Origin: Lacipirellula parvula | Lineage (GTDB): Bacteria; Planctomycetota; Planctomycetia; Pirellulales; Lacipirellulaceae | Length of the DNA: 64,000 nt | Reading direction: 5' to 3' | Assembly (NCBI RefSeq): GCF_009177095.1 | Contig: NZ_AP021861.1 | Span: forward strand, 3,888,501 to 3,952,500 | Part shown: positions 20,095 through 28,864 of the stretch, piece by piece | How positions within the stretch are numbered: position 1 is the stretch's first letter | Layout: each line of letters starts with the position of its first letter | The notes under the pieces: model-generated | Database searches by the model: none | Told to the model about the DNA's origin: nothing | What the model saw: the letters and a program-made list of their open reading frames with translations, nothing else | Position numbers and translations under genes: made by a program

Positions 20095-20706
20095 TAGTAG
20101 CCGCGGGGCAACGCCCCCGCCGGAGCACCCCTCCCACGGCATCGCCCCGCGTTCCTTCTCCCTCGCGCATTCCCCCCGGCCCCGCGTGGGAACGCTCTTT
20201 TCAACGCGCGGCGTCAACCCCCAATAACTAGCCACGCATCCGTTTTCATTAGCCTTCGGTTCTTCCAACCGGGGGCGAGCGGCTCCGCATCCTCTCCCGC
20301 GTAGCCGCAAACAATTTCGCACACTTTTGTGTCGAAACTAGGCCACCCGTTGTGCTACCGTGAACGCCAGTTCACATCGCAACGTGCAGCGCCGCGCATA
20401 CTCCTAGCGAGCCCCCTGGTTTATCCGGGTGGGCGTCCGCAGCGCACCACGCACTACCAACCGCAACGCGCACCAAACCAAATTCCCCCCGGACAAGCCG
20501 GGGGGCTCGCCATCAATTAATCACACAGCGCCATACGCGCTTCACATCAACCCAAGCCCCCGACCTCCTGCAAAACGAACAACGCCAAAAAAACCGCGAC
20601 AAGTACCGCCTCTTAATGTCGCGTAAAACGAAGAAAGCGACACAAGCGACACGACAACAAAACCGCCGCCGCGCCGCTTAGCCCCCGGTTCTTCAAACCG
20701 GGGGCT
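20095..20706. repeat. Cluster of GC hairpin repeats (families F and G) in a 770-base gap
   Basis: The gap 20082-20850 holds no gene. It contains an F hairpin near 20095-20122 (GCCGCGGGGCAACGCCCCC), an imperfect G hairpin near 20250-20286, a larger inverted element at about 20407-20512 with ends GCGAGCCCCCTGG and CCGGGGGGCTCGC, and a tight hairpin at 20680-20706 (AGCCCCCGGTT, loop, AACCGGGGGCT). A related single hairpin is at 35733-35767. The last hairpin could also end transcription, but lacks a T run. Confidence 0.75.
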
Positions 20707-20850
20707 CTATCGACGTTGCCCAAATACACGGCCCGTCGGCCTGGAACCCTAACTTACGCCGCATGTCGCAACTCGCCTCAAAGTCGTAGAATACTACTCG
20801 CGCCGCGCACCAAGCGTCCGGCCCGCAGAGAATACGCCAGGGAGGAGACC

Positions 20851-22119
20851 ATGCGTCACACATTCGTCCGATCGATCGTCATCGCATCCGCGCTCGGCGG
20901 CGTCGCCGCCGTCGCGACATTGTCGCCCGCCGCCAACTGGGCCCAGTGGCGCGGCCCCTTGCGCAACGGTCACTCCGCCGAAACCGGCCTCATGAAATCC
21001 TGGCCCGCCGATGGCCCACTGCTTGCTTGGCAAGCCAACGAACTCGGCGAAGGCTACTCCACCCCCGCCGTTGTCGGCGATCGGATCTTCCTCGTCGGCA
21101 GTCGCGGCGTCGCCGACGAATTCGTCCGCTGCCTCGACGCCGCCGGCCAACCCATTTGGGAAGAACGGATCGGCGACGTCGGCAATCCAAAGCAAATGCC
21201 GCCGTACCCCGGCGCCCGTTCGACGACGACCGTCGACGGCGACGCACTCTACGCCCTCGGTTCCGACGGCGATCTCGTTCGCCTCGACGCCGCCACCGGC
21301 AAGGTCGTCTGGAAAAAACAGCTCCGCACCGACTTCGGCGGCAAGCCGGGCGTGTGGGCTTACTCTGAATCACCCCTCGTCGACGGCGACCTCGTCATCG
21401 CCACGCCCGGCGGCGACGAAGCAACCATCGTCGCACTCAACAAGAAGACCGGCGCCCTCGTTTGGAAGACGCCGATCGAAGAAATGGAAGCGGGCTACGC
21501 CTCCGCGGTGAAGGCGACCCTCGCCGGTCGGCCGCAGTACGTCCAGTTCCTCTCGAAGGGACTCGTCGGCGTCGACGCCGCGACCGGCGAACTCCTGTGG
21601 CGCTACGATCGCACCGCGGCCGGCAGCATGGCGAACATCCCCACGCCCGTGGTGCAGGGCGACTACATCTACAGCGCGAGCGGCAAAGTCGGCGGCGGCC
21701 TCGTGAAGATCGTCGCGAAAGAGGGCGGCGGATTTGATGCCGAAGAAGTCTATTTTGAATCGCAGCTCCCCCGCGCGATCGGCGGCTCGGTGCAAGTCGG
21801 CGACTACCTCTACGGCGCCGGCGGCGACTCGGTGATGTGCGTCGAGTTCCTCACCGGCGACGTCGTTTGGCGCGAACGGTCGATCGGCGCCTGCGGCGTT
21901 TGCTACGCAGACGGCATGCTCTACCTCCACGGCGAGAACGGCGACGTTGCCCTCGTCGAGGCGACTCCCGAAGAATACCGCGAGCGGGGCCGCTTCACGC
22001 CCCCCAACGCCCCCGACCGCGGCAAGTCAAAAGCGTGGGCCTACCCCGTCGTCGCCGACGGCAAGCTCTACATTTTCGATTGGGGCACGCTCTGGTGCTT
22101 CAACGTCAGCGCCCCCTAG
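20851..22119 (+). CDS. Exported PQQ-type beta-propeller protein
   Basis: 422 residues. Start ATG 20851 is set by the strong ribosome site AGGGAGGAG 6 bases upstream and by the signal peptide 'MRHTFVRSIVIASALGG'. The mature part carries repeated 'GDLVRLDAATGKVVWKK', 'KTGALVWKT' and 'AATGELLWRYDR' units, the PQQ/BamB-like WD-type propeller blades. Planctomycetes have many such proteins; most have no assigned role and may bind partners or a cofactor outside the cytoplasm. Starts with 'WAQWRGPLRNGHS', a common planctomycete opening of this family. No obvious partner. Confidence 0.88.
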   Translation: MRHTFVRSIVIASALGGVAAVATLSPAANWAQWRGPLRNGHSAETGLMKSWPADGPLLAWQANELGEGYSTPAVVGDRIFLVGSRGVADEFVRCLDAAGQPIWEERIGDVGNPKQMPPYPGARSTTTVDGDALYALGSDGDLVRLDAATGKVVWKKQLRTDFGGKPGVWAYSESPLVDGDLVIATPGGDEATIVALNKKTGALVWKTPIEEMEAGYASAVKATLAGRPQYVQFLSKGLVGVDAATGELLWRYDRTAAGSMANIPTPVVQGDYIYSASGKVGGGLVKIVAKEGGGFDAEEVYFESQLPRAIGGSVQVGDYLYGAGGDSVMCVEFLTGDVVWRERSIGACGVCYADGMLYLHGENGDVALVEATPEEYRERGRFTPPNAPDRGKSKAWAYPVVADGKLYIFDWGTLWCFNVSAP

Positions 22120-22150
22120 CCCCGGGCGGTAATGCCACAATGAATACTGT

Positions 22151-22254
22151 GGCTCCATCCCCCTTGAGGGGAGGGCTGGGGAGGAGGTAATGAACCCTGG
22201 TACCCGCTTCGGCCCCCCCTCCCTAACCCTCCCCCTCAAGGGGAGGGGACCTCA
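22151..22254. repeat. Palindromic repeat family A, full-length copy
   Basis: About 104 bases: hairpin CCCCCTTGAGGGG, then AACCCTGGTACCCGC, then CCCTCCCTAACCCTCCCCCT and the closing hairpin. The same order occurs at 40284-40387 (reverse direction) and 58963-59123. It sits between convergent genes. Confidence 0.9.
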
Positions 22255-22348
22255 ACGTTTGGTTTTTGATGAGGGTTCAGTAACATCCAATCGAATAAAC
22301 TTCGGGCGAGGCGCTGCAGAAATACTGAGCCGCTGTTTCGCTGAGCAA

Positions 22349-22828
22349 CTACTGAGGAAACTTCTTCTCAGGCCCCGTCAGTTCCAGCACGATCGCCTCC
22401 GTCCCGTCCGCCGGCACCTCGGCGGTCAATTCGCTGCGATCGACGAACGCGTACTTCTCCGGAATCAACGACGCCCCCGTCGAGAATTCGCCAGTGCGCG
22501 GCTTGGCCCGTTCCGAGGGGCTTTGCGAAGCGTAACAACTGACCTTCACTTTGTAGGAACCAGGCTTCGCGCCGTCGAACTCCGCAAACGTACTGAGCTT
22601 GAACGTGCCGTCCGGCTGAATCGCCGCCCCTGACGGCTGCCCCTGCGCAGGTTGGAAGCCGACCGTCCCGTAAGGCAATGGTTGGCCGTTGTACGTCACC
22701 TTGCCGCTCACCGGAACGACCTCCGGTTTGGAACCGCAACCAACGCCAACCGCGATCACGGCGAGAGCAATCGTTAGCCGGCAGGCTAACCGCTGGCGAC
22801 GATTCGAATCAACGGGACATCCAGTCAT
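22349..22828 (-). CDS. Lipoprotein, transthyretin-like, partner of DUF1559 protein
   Basis: 159 residues from the ATG at 22826-22828; the frame runs up to the DUF1559 stop but the signal begins here. Signal 'RLTIALAVIAVGVGC' has lipobox GVGC, so lipid anchoring is likely. The mature domain 'VPVSGKVTYNGQPLPYGTVGFQPA' and the later 'PGSYKVKVSCY' are typical of the small carboxypeptidase-regulatory/transthyretin-like lipoproteins that follow DUF1559 genes in planctomycetes. It lies 48 bases after the DUF1559 gene, on the same strand, so they are probably co-transcribed. Function unknown. Confidence 0.85.
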   Translation of the reverse strand: MTGCPVDSNRRQRLACRLTIALAVIAVGVGCGSKPEVVPVSGKVTYNGQPLPYGTVGFQPAQGQPSGAAIQPDGTFKLSTFAEFDGAKPGSYKVKVSCYASQSPSERAKPRTGEFSTGASLIPEKYAFVDRSELTAEVPADGTEAIVLELTGPEKKFPQ

Positions 22829-22875
22829 TGAAACCAATGCTTTCTCAGGCTGCTGACAGAAACTCACGCCCACCA

Positions 22876-23934
22876 CTAGAGAGCAATGCTCACGGCCTCG
22901 TCGCCGTTGACAGTCGCCAAGTCCTTATACACTTCCAACTCGATGTTGTCGGTGACGTTATGAACGCTGCCGTCGATGAACACGAACTGCGTGATGCCTG
23001 GGTGGAAGCTTCCCATCGGCAAGTGATTGAACAAGGTTGATCCAGCGGCTCCCGGACAATTTCGCGAATCGCGAACCACGCAGGCGTTTGGCGTAGTTTC
23101 AGCAACTTTCATGCTGTAAGGCCCGTCTTTGTAACCAGCCAGGTACCAAGGCCGCACATTGCCGGGGGCGTCTTCCACGGGACTGGTGAAGCAACACTCG
23201 CGGTGGACGAATTCGCCCACGAACAAAGAGTTGCTTTGACCGTCGGTGATTTCCTTTAATGTGCGGGCACGTCCGATCAACAGATTCTTTGCGCCACTGC
23301 CGCCGAAGGGGCTGCTCGACGCGGCGCCCTTGACGATTTGCATCGTCAAAGCACCGTTATCAGGAATGTCGCCAAATCCTTGATCGGAAGGAAACAATGT
23401 TTCGCCTCGATTGCGAATTGCTCCTGCAATTCCCGAGTAGGTGCACAAGGCGCCGATCTGGTATTCGAATCCGGGCGCAGCCGTGGGAGTATTTTTTGCG
23501 TCAGTCCAAGACGGGCAGATAAACGAGTCGATGACAACATTCTTCGCCGGATCAGCATAGGGATCATTGTTGGCCTTATTCACGTAATCGAAGACAATCT
23601 GATTGTAAGCCGTCTGTCCTTCGATGTAGTGAAGCATGCTAGTCAACACGCCGCGCTTCGAAAAATTGATGTTCTTGTCGGCTTCTTCCTTCGTCCGATC
23701 GTATCCCGCCGGCAACGTATTTTTCGCTGCAGCGTAGTTCTGAGCAGCCAAGCCCATCTGCTTTAAATTATTGCTGCACTGCGCCCGTCGCGCCGCTTCC
23801 CGCGCCGCTTGCACGGCCGGCAACAGCAACGCCACGAGCACGCCGATGATTGCAATCACCACCAGCAGCTCCACCAGCGTAAAACCAGCGAGCCCCCGCG
23901 AGCGGCGAATTCGTTTCTGATGCAAGGCTTCCAT
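22876..23934 (-). CDS. DUF1559 protein with type IV pilin-like N-terminus
   Basis: 352 residues. The N-terminus '[20 protein letters not shown]' is a prepilin signal cut after Gly and methylated in pilins and pseudopilins; '[27 protein letters not shown]' is the family hallmark. The C-terminus carries '[18 protein letters not shown]', the usual H-x9-DG box. DUF1559 proteins are highly multiplied in planctomycetes and are thought to build surface or periplasmic pseudopilus-like structures; exact role unknown. Followed by a partner lipoprotein gene. Confidence 0.95.
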   Translation of the reverse strand: MEALHQKRIRRSRGLAGFTLVELLVVIAIIGVLVALLLPAVQAAREAARRAQCSNNLKQMGLAAQNYAAAKNTLPAGYDRTKEEADKNINFSKRGVLTSMLHYIEGQTAYNQIVFDYVNKANNDPYADPAKNVVIDSFICPSWTDAKNTPTAAPGFEYQIGALCTYSGIAGAIRNRGETLFPSDQGFGDIPDNGALTMQIVKGAASSSPFGGSGAKNLLIGRARTLKEITDGQSNSLFVGEFVHRECCFTSPVEDAPGNVRPWYLAGYKDGPYSMKVAETTPNACVVRDSRNCPGAAGSTLFNHLPMGSFHPGITQFVFIDGSVHNVTDNIELEVYKDLATVNGDEAVSIAL

Positions 23935-23993
23935 TCAGATACCTCGGCGATAACAAAAAATGACGACGAATCGTTTGATGACGGATGATGAAA

Positions 23994-25523
23994 CTAGATC
24001 GTACGATTTTTCCGCAAACCAGCCAGACAAATCATGCCGAACGCCGCCAAACCAAGCGTCGCCGGTTCCGGCACGGCGCTCACTGGCGTCGGCGGCGTGA
24101 TGACTGTTCCGAACTGTGTCTTCCAAGCGGCCAAGTCGGCGTCGTTCACGTTGCCGTCACCGTCGGCGTCGCCCGTCGACTTGTCGACCTGCGCCGACAA
24201 CCCGAACCCGCGTTGCCAGATCAAGAAGTCAGCCCCGTCGACGATCAGGTCGCCGTTGAAGTCGGCGTCGACGACCGGCGGCACGACCGGATCGAACGTG
24301 AGGGTGAACTTCTGGATGCCGTTGTTCGTGCTCATCGAGAAGATCTCGGCAGAGTTGCCGGTGATGGCCCCGAACTTCACTTGGCCGACCGAGTTGCCGT
24401 TGGCGAATTGGTTCGGCCCGCCCGCGGTGAAGGGCAGGGCGGTTGCTTCGCCGAGCTTCCGTTGGGCCAGCGGCAGCGAGGGATCGGTCATGTCGTAGAC
24501 GAAGATGCGAGCACGCGAGGCCTCGTTCTGCCCATTGCTCGCTTCGACCATCGCCATCAGCGGCCGACCATCGACGACGGCGTAATCCATCGGCCGCAGC
24601 GTGATGCCGTCCGTCCCGTGCTGAGCAACGACCGTACCGTTGGCGCCAGTGACGTCGACGACCGTCGCCGGGTTGATCGACGACTTGCCCATCACGGTAT
24701 CGCTGTCAATGAACGTCACGCCCAACCGGAACTCTCCGGTGGGAATGGCCGTGAAGGGGGCGTTCGAAGTAACGGCGACGCTGGTGGCGGTGAACGTCGA
24801 ACCATTGTCCGTATCGAACAGCGCGAAGCCGCTCGTCGCTGGAATCGCGGGCGTCGAGCCGTAGCCCGCCACCAGCCGTGTGTCGGCGCCGCTGCCGATC
24901 ACGTCGAACGAATCGCCCAGCCGCGCTCCTGCGAGCGGCGGCGCGGGATTGCCGGCCCCGCCGCCAATGTACGCGACGGTCGGCACGGCCGCTTCGTTGG
25001 CCCAACGGTAAACCTTGTACGCACTGGCGTTAAGATCGGTCGTGAGGTTCGCCATATAGATCACGCCGTCGTCGGCGACGCCGATCATGTTCATCGCAAA
25101 CGTGCCGCCCTCGACGCCCGTCATGTTGAGCGAACCTTTATCGGCCCCAGTCGCCGAATCGAGGATGCGAATCCGGTCTGTACCCGTCCCGCGGCTGACG
25201 AGCAGCAGGTTGCCGGTGGTGGCGTTGAACGCCAGCCCGCGCTCATTATTTCCGACGTTGATCGCACTCGCGGGATAGTTGGCCGTCGACAGGCCGTTCC
25301 CCATGAACTTATAGACCGGCTCGCCGCTTACGGGATCGGGCGCGGTGGTGCCGGCGACGTCGCCAGCGATGACTTCGAAGGGAGCGCGCCAGGCATCGCC
25401 GCCTCCGAACGTGAGATCAGGAACCAGCGTTGCCGCCGAGGCCGTCAACATCCCGCCGCCCACGGCGCCACATGCCGCCGCAACGCTTAACGCCTTCACA
25501 CTCTTCGCAATTCCCAGTCGCAT
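23994..25523 (-). CDS. PEP-CTERM protein with DUF4623-like region and dockerin-like stretch
   Basis: 509 residues from ATG at 25521-25523, chosen for AGGGAG just upstream and for the signal peptide. Body (about 30-400) is a propeller-like region shared with the next gene. At about 430-475, 'DFNGDLIVDGADFLIWQRGF' and 'GDADGDGNVNDADLAAWKTQ' form a dockerin-like pair of calcium loops. The C-terminus 'VPEPATLGLAAFGMICLAGLRKNR' is a PEP-CTERM sorting signal, cut by an exosortase in the membrane. Likely surface or matrix protein. No exosortase in the window. Confidence 0.88.
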   Translation of the reverse strand: MRLGIAKSVKALSVAAACGAVGGGMLTASAATLVPDLTFGGGDAWRAPFEVIAGDVAGTTAPDPVSGEPVYKFMGNGLSTANYPASAINVGNNERGLAFNATTGNLLLVSRGTGTDRIRILDSATGADKGSLNMTGVEGGTFAMNMIGVADDGVIYMANLTTDLNASAYKVYRWANEAAVPTVAYIGGGAGNPAPPLAGARLGDSFDVIGSGADTRLVAGYGSTPAIPATSGFALFDTDNGSTFTATSVAVTSNAPFTAIPTGEFRLGVTFIDSDTVMGKSSINPATVVDVTGANGTVVAQHGTDGITLRPMDYAVVDGRPLMAMVEASNGQNEASRARIFVYDMTDPSLPLAQRKLGEATALPFTAGGPNQFANGNSVGQVKFGAITGNSAEIFSMSTNNGIQKFTLTFDPVVPPVVDADFNGDLIVDGADFLIWQRGFGLSAQVDKSTGDADGDGNVNDADLAAWKTQFGTVITPPTPVSAVPEPATLGLAAFGMICLAGLRKNRTI

Positions 25524-25592
25524 GAAGTTGATCTCCCTGATGCAAACGATGCTGGCCGACCAGTCGGCAGGCAAGATGAATTCAAAAAATGG

Positions 25593-26843
25593 TTAGCAGA
25601 CAATCGCGCGACGCCGCGCGATCGTCACGAGTCCCAGCAGGCCCGCGCCGGCAAGGGCGAGAGTTGTCGGCTCCGGAATCACCGTCAGTTCGAACGCTTG
25701 AATGCCGTTGTTCGTGCTCATCGCGTAAATCGTCGCCGTGTTGCCGACGATCGCGCCGAATTTTACTTGGCCGACGGAGTTCGCATTGGTAGCTTGCGGT
25801 CCGGGCAAGGCCGACGCTTGGCCTAGCTTGCGATCCGCCAGCGGCAACGCCGGGTTCGTCATGTCGTACACAAAAATTCGCGACCGCACAGGGTCGGTCG
25901 TCCCCGTCGTGGCCTCGACCATCGCCATCACGGGGATGCCGGCAACCACGGCGAAATCCATCGGCCGCAGCGTAATGCCGTCGGTAGTATGCTGAGCGCT
26001 CACCGCGGCAGTCGCGCCGCTAATGTCGACGACGGTCGCCGGGTTGATCGACGACTTGCCGACGATCGTATCGCTGTCGACGAAGGAAATGCCGAGGCGG
26101 AACTCGCCGCTCGGGATGGCGGTGAACGGAGCGCTCGAAGTGACCGGGATGCTGGCAGCCATGAAGGTGGCGCCATCGTCGGTATCGAACAAAGCGAAGC
26201 CATTGCTGCCGGCGATCGACGGCGTCGAGCCGTAACCAGCGACGAGGCGTGTGTTGGCGCCGCTGCCGATCACGTCGAACGAATCTCCCAACCGCGTGCC
26301 GGCCAGGGGTGGCGCCGGGTTACCCGCGCCGCCGCCGATGTACGCCACCGTCGGCACAGCCGCCTCATTCGCCCAGCGGTAGATTTTGAAAGGACCGTCG
26401 TTCACGTTCCCTGCCAAGTTCGCCATGTAAATCGCGCCGTCGTCGGCGACGCCGATCATGTTCATCGCAAACGTGCCGCCGGTGATGCCCGTCAAATCAA
26501 GCGAGCCTTTGTCGACGCCCGTCTGTCCATCCAAGATACGAATCCGATCAGTTCCAGTGCCGCGACTCACCAAGAGGAGGTTTCCGCTCGTCGGGTTATA
26601 GGCGAAGCCACGCTCGGTGTTGCCTGGATTGATGGCGGTGTTCGTCACCGCATTGCCCAGGAAGCGATAGTTGCCGCTGCTCGCGCTGGCTGGCGTATCG
26701 CCGCTCAGCACTTCAAAAGGAGCCCGCCAGCCATCGCCGCCGCCGAAGCTTGTCTTCGCCGTGAGCGTCGCGCCGATGGCCGGCGACGCCGCGCACAAGA
26801 TCGCAGCGCACGCTGCAACCAACCCCGCTTGATGAGACTTCAC
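25593..26843 (-). CDS. PEP-CTERM protein, paralog lacking the dockerin-like stretch
   Basis: 416 residues from a GTG at 26841-26843 with GGAGGG 8 bases upstream. Signal 'MKSHQAGLVAACAAILCAASPAIGA'. The region from 'FGGGDGWRAPFEVLSGD' onward matches its neighbour closely (for example 'AYIGGGAGNPAPPLAGTRLG', 'STNNGIQ'), with long runs of near-identical DNA, so this is a tandem duplication. The dockerin-like pair is absent and the PEP-CTERM signal 'VIPEPTTLALAGAGLLGL' follows directly. It is the upstream gene of the pair, 69 bases before the other start, so probably one transcript. Confidence 0.88.
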   Translation of the reverse strand: MKSHQAGLVAACAAILCAASPAIGATLTAKTSFGGGDGWRAPFEVLSGDTPASASSGNYRFLGNAVTNTAINPGNTERGFAYNPTSGNLLLVSRGTGTDRIRILDGQTGVDKGSLDLTGITGGTFAMNMIGVADDGAIYMANLAGNVNDGPFKIYRWANEAAVPTVAYIGGGAGNPAPPLAGTRLGDSFDVIGSGANTRLVAGYGSTPSIAGSNGFALFDTDDGATFMAASIPVTSSAPFTAIPSGEFRLGISFVDSDTIVGKSSINPATVVDISGATAAVSAQHTTDGITLRPMDFAVVAGIPVMAMVEATTGTTDPVRSRIFVYDMTNPALPLADRKLGQASALPGPQATNANSVGQVKFGAIVGNTATIYAMSTNNGIQAFELTVIPEPTTLALAGAGLLGLVTIARRRAIVC

Positions 26844-27364
26844 TAGCTCGCCCTCCGAAGAAGTGTGCCGAACCGCAAGAGATGAACGTCATGATGAAGC
26901 AAGCCGATCGGGCGCAATGCTCGATCCGCTTGGTCGGCAGCTCGCTGGCCATACGCACGGCGCGGACGCGCCGTGGCGAATGTCAGAGAACTAGCCAATG
27001 CTCGACGGAAAAGCCTGGGTCGAAAAGGAAATCCAACTCTCCGCGGCGGCGATTGCCACTTCGCCGTTCTGCCCCGGCGGGCGCCTGCTGGATTGCCTTT
27101 CGTGCATCCTAGTAATGAGGCGAAAACGCCACAAACACTAACCGCGCAATATTTTCCACACGATGCGCACGGCGTATTTGCTGCCGAATCGCCCTGAAAT
27201 CCGCCGCCAACGCTCGGGCCTGCAGCAATTCACCAGGAGGGAGTGCTGAGCATAGCGGGCGAGTCGCCGTTTCGATCCTTGCGAGTCACCGCGATGCGGG
27301 AACTCGCAGCGAAAGACTGAGCGCCACGCCCGGGTGGTTTGGCTTCCAGCCCACCAGCCCGCTA
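26844..27364. other. Intergenic stretch, no gene seen
   Basis: 520 bases between the 5' end of the PEP-CTERM pair and the 3' end of the XylR gene. The part next to 26843 must hold the promoter of the PEP-CTERM pair. Only a short GC hairpin (GGCGCGGACGCGCCG-like, near 26957) was noticed. No terminator with a T run, no repeat of the families above. Confidence 0.5.
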
Positions 27365-28540
27365 CTAAGAAGTCCGCAGCAATTGCCGCCGGAAGGCGAG
27401 GGGGGTGTTCCCAAAATGCTTCCTAAAGGCGACCCCAAACTGCGTCGCCCCGGCGTAGCCGCACGCGGCGGCGATCGCTTCCACGGAGAGGTCCGACTGC
27501 GTGAGCAAATCCCGCCCCCGCTCCAGCCGCAAGCGGCGAATCTCCTCCGCCGGCAGCCGCCCAATTCGCTTCTTAAACTGTAGTTCGAGATATCGCCGCG
27601 AGACCGGCACCTCGCGCAGCACGTCGTCGACCGAGATCCCGCGGAAGGCATGCGTTTGGATGAACCGCAACGCCTGAACGATCATCGGATCGTCGATCGA
27701 CAGCACGTCGGTCGATTGCCGGGCGAGGACGCGCACCGGTTGGATCCGCAGCGGATCGCTCGGCGCCGCTTCGCCATGCATCATCCGGTCGAGCAGCATC
27801 GCCGCCTCGTGGCCGATCCGCTGGCTGGCGACCTCGATACTGCTGAGCGGCGGCGAGCTGAGGTTGCACAAAAACTCGTCGGTATCGCCCGCCAGAATCG
27901 CGACTTCATCTGGAACGCTAATCCGCTCCAGGCTGCAGATCTCCGCGAGTTGCCGACCGCGGCGGGCGTCGACGGCGAGCACCGCCACCGGCTTCGGCAA
28001 ATGGCTGAGCCAGCGATGGATGCGGTTATGTTCCTCATCGCGGCTGATCCGCCGACCGCCGCGGTAGCCGGGGCGATAGATGTGGCAGTCGTGCTCCTCG
28101 GCCGTCACCGCGGCGAAGAAGGCCTGGGCGCCTTTCTTCGAGTACTCGTGGCTGGGCGGAGCAAAGTAGGCGAAGTGGACGAACCCCCGCTCGCGGAAGT
28201 GGGCGAGCGCCATCGCCGCCAACGAATGCTCGTCGGTGGTGACTTGGCCGACGCCTTCCTGATTCTCAAACACATTGTCGACGTTGACCGCCGGCAGACC
28301 GCTGCGGGCGATTTCATCGAGGTGGAGCGGCGTACTCACCCGCGCGATGATCCCGTCCCCATGCCACCGATCGGGAAGCGACCACCCCTGACTCTGGTCG
28401 CGCGGATCGATCAGCAGGTTCCACTGAGCGAACTTCCGCGCGTAGTCGGCCACCCCTTGGACGACGTTCCGCCCCCAGCTGTTGTCGGTCTCGACCAGCA
28501 CCGCGATCTGCCGCAACTGATTTCTGCCGAGAATCGACAT
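27365..28540 (-). CDS. XylR-type transcriptional regulator (sugar-binding plus AraC domain)
   Basis: 391 residues. N-terminal about 280 residues form a LacI/periplasmic-binding-like sensor ('IAVLVETDNSWGRNVVQGVADYARK' and 'RGFVHFAYFAPPSHEYSKKGAQAF'). C-terminal about 100 residues form an AraC/XylS double HTH ('LSVEAIAAACGYAGATQFGVAFRKHFGNTPLAFRR'). This is the XylR architecture used to sense sugars. It is divergent from the sugar-type operon starting at 28865 and most likely controls it; the shared 324-base spacer also contains a palindromic repeat. Confidence 0.93.
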   Translation of the reverse strand: MSILGRNQLRQIAVLVETDNSWGRNVVQGVADYARKFAQWNLLIDPRDQSQGWSLPDRWHGDGIIARVSTPLHLDEIARSGLPAVNVDNVFENQEGVGQVTTDEHSLAAMALAHFRERGFVHFAYFAPPSHEYSKKGAQAFFAAVTAEEHDCHIYRPGYRGGRRISRDEEHNRIHRWLSHLPKPVAVLAVDARRGRQLAEICSLERISVPDEVAILAGDTDEFLCNLSSPPLSSIEVASQRIGHEAAMLLDRMMHGEAAPSDPLRIQPVRVLARQSTDVLSIDDPMIVQALRFIQTHAFRGISVDDVLREVPVSRRYLELQFKKRIGRLPAEEIRRLRLERGRDLLTQSDLSVEAIAAACGYAGATQFGVAFRKHFGNTPLAFRRQLLRTS

Positions 28541-28599
28541 ACCGCCCCTTTGGATTCAGCACACTTACCTTACGCACAGCCCAGTTCGCTGGATCGCTT

Positions 28600-28687
28600 C
28601 TAGCCCCGGGCTCCGCCCGGGGGTCGACCACCATTCCGATAGTCGTCGCCCTGAGTGGCGCCACCCCCGGGCGGAGCCCGGGGCTAG
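28600..28687. repeat. 88-base palindromic repeat family E, copy 1
   Basis: Arms CTAGCCCCGGGCTCCGCCCG and CGGGCGGAGCCCGGGGCTAG enclose a variable centre. Exactly 88 bases, as for the copy at 37093-37180. It sits in the divergent promoter region between XylR and the kinase operon, unusual for these elements, which mostly lie downstream of genes. Confidence 0.93.
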
Positions 28688-28864
28688 ATGCGGAGCGCCA
28701 GCGGCCGTGCGAGCCGGCCAACTCCAGCATACCATGGCAATGCGCTTCCTGTGGAAAAGATTGCGCGGATCCTCAGGCGATCCCCCGAAACGACTGATAG
28801 ACTACCAAACGATCTCTCGGTCACGGCTTCCAGAAAGGCTGTTGGTTTGACCCAAGTTCCCCTC

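Noticed and set aside
20680-20706. Rho-independent terminator
   Set aside because: The stem is strong but no T run follows on either strand, and related hairpins occur as a repeat family; kept as a repeat.
26844-27364. Small genes in the gap (frames of 70-80 codons)
   Set aside because: No ribosome sites, no hydrophobic or domain pattern, and codon use unlike neighbouring genes.
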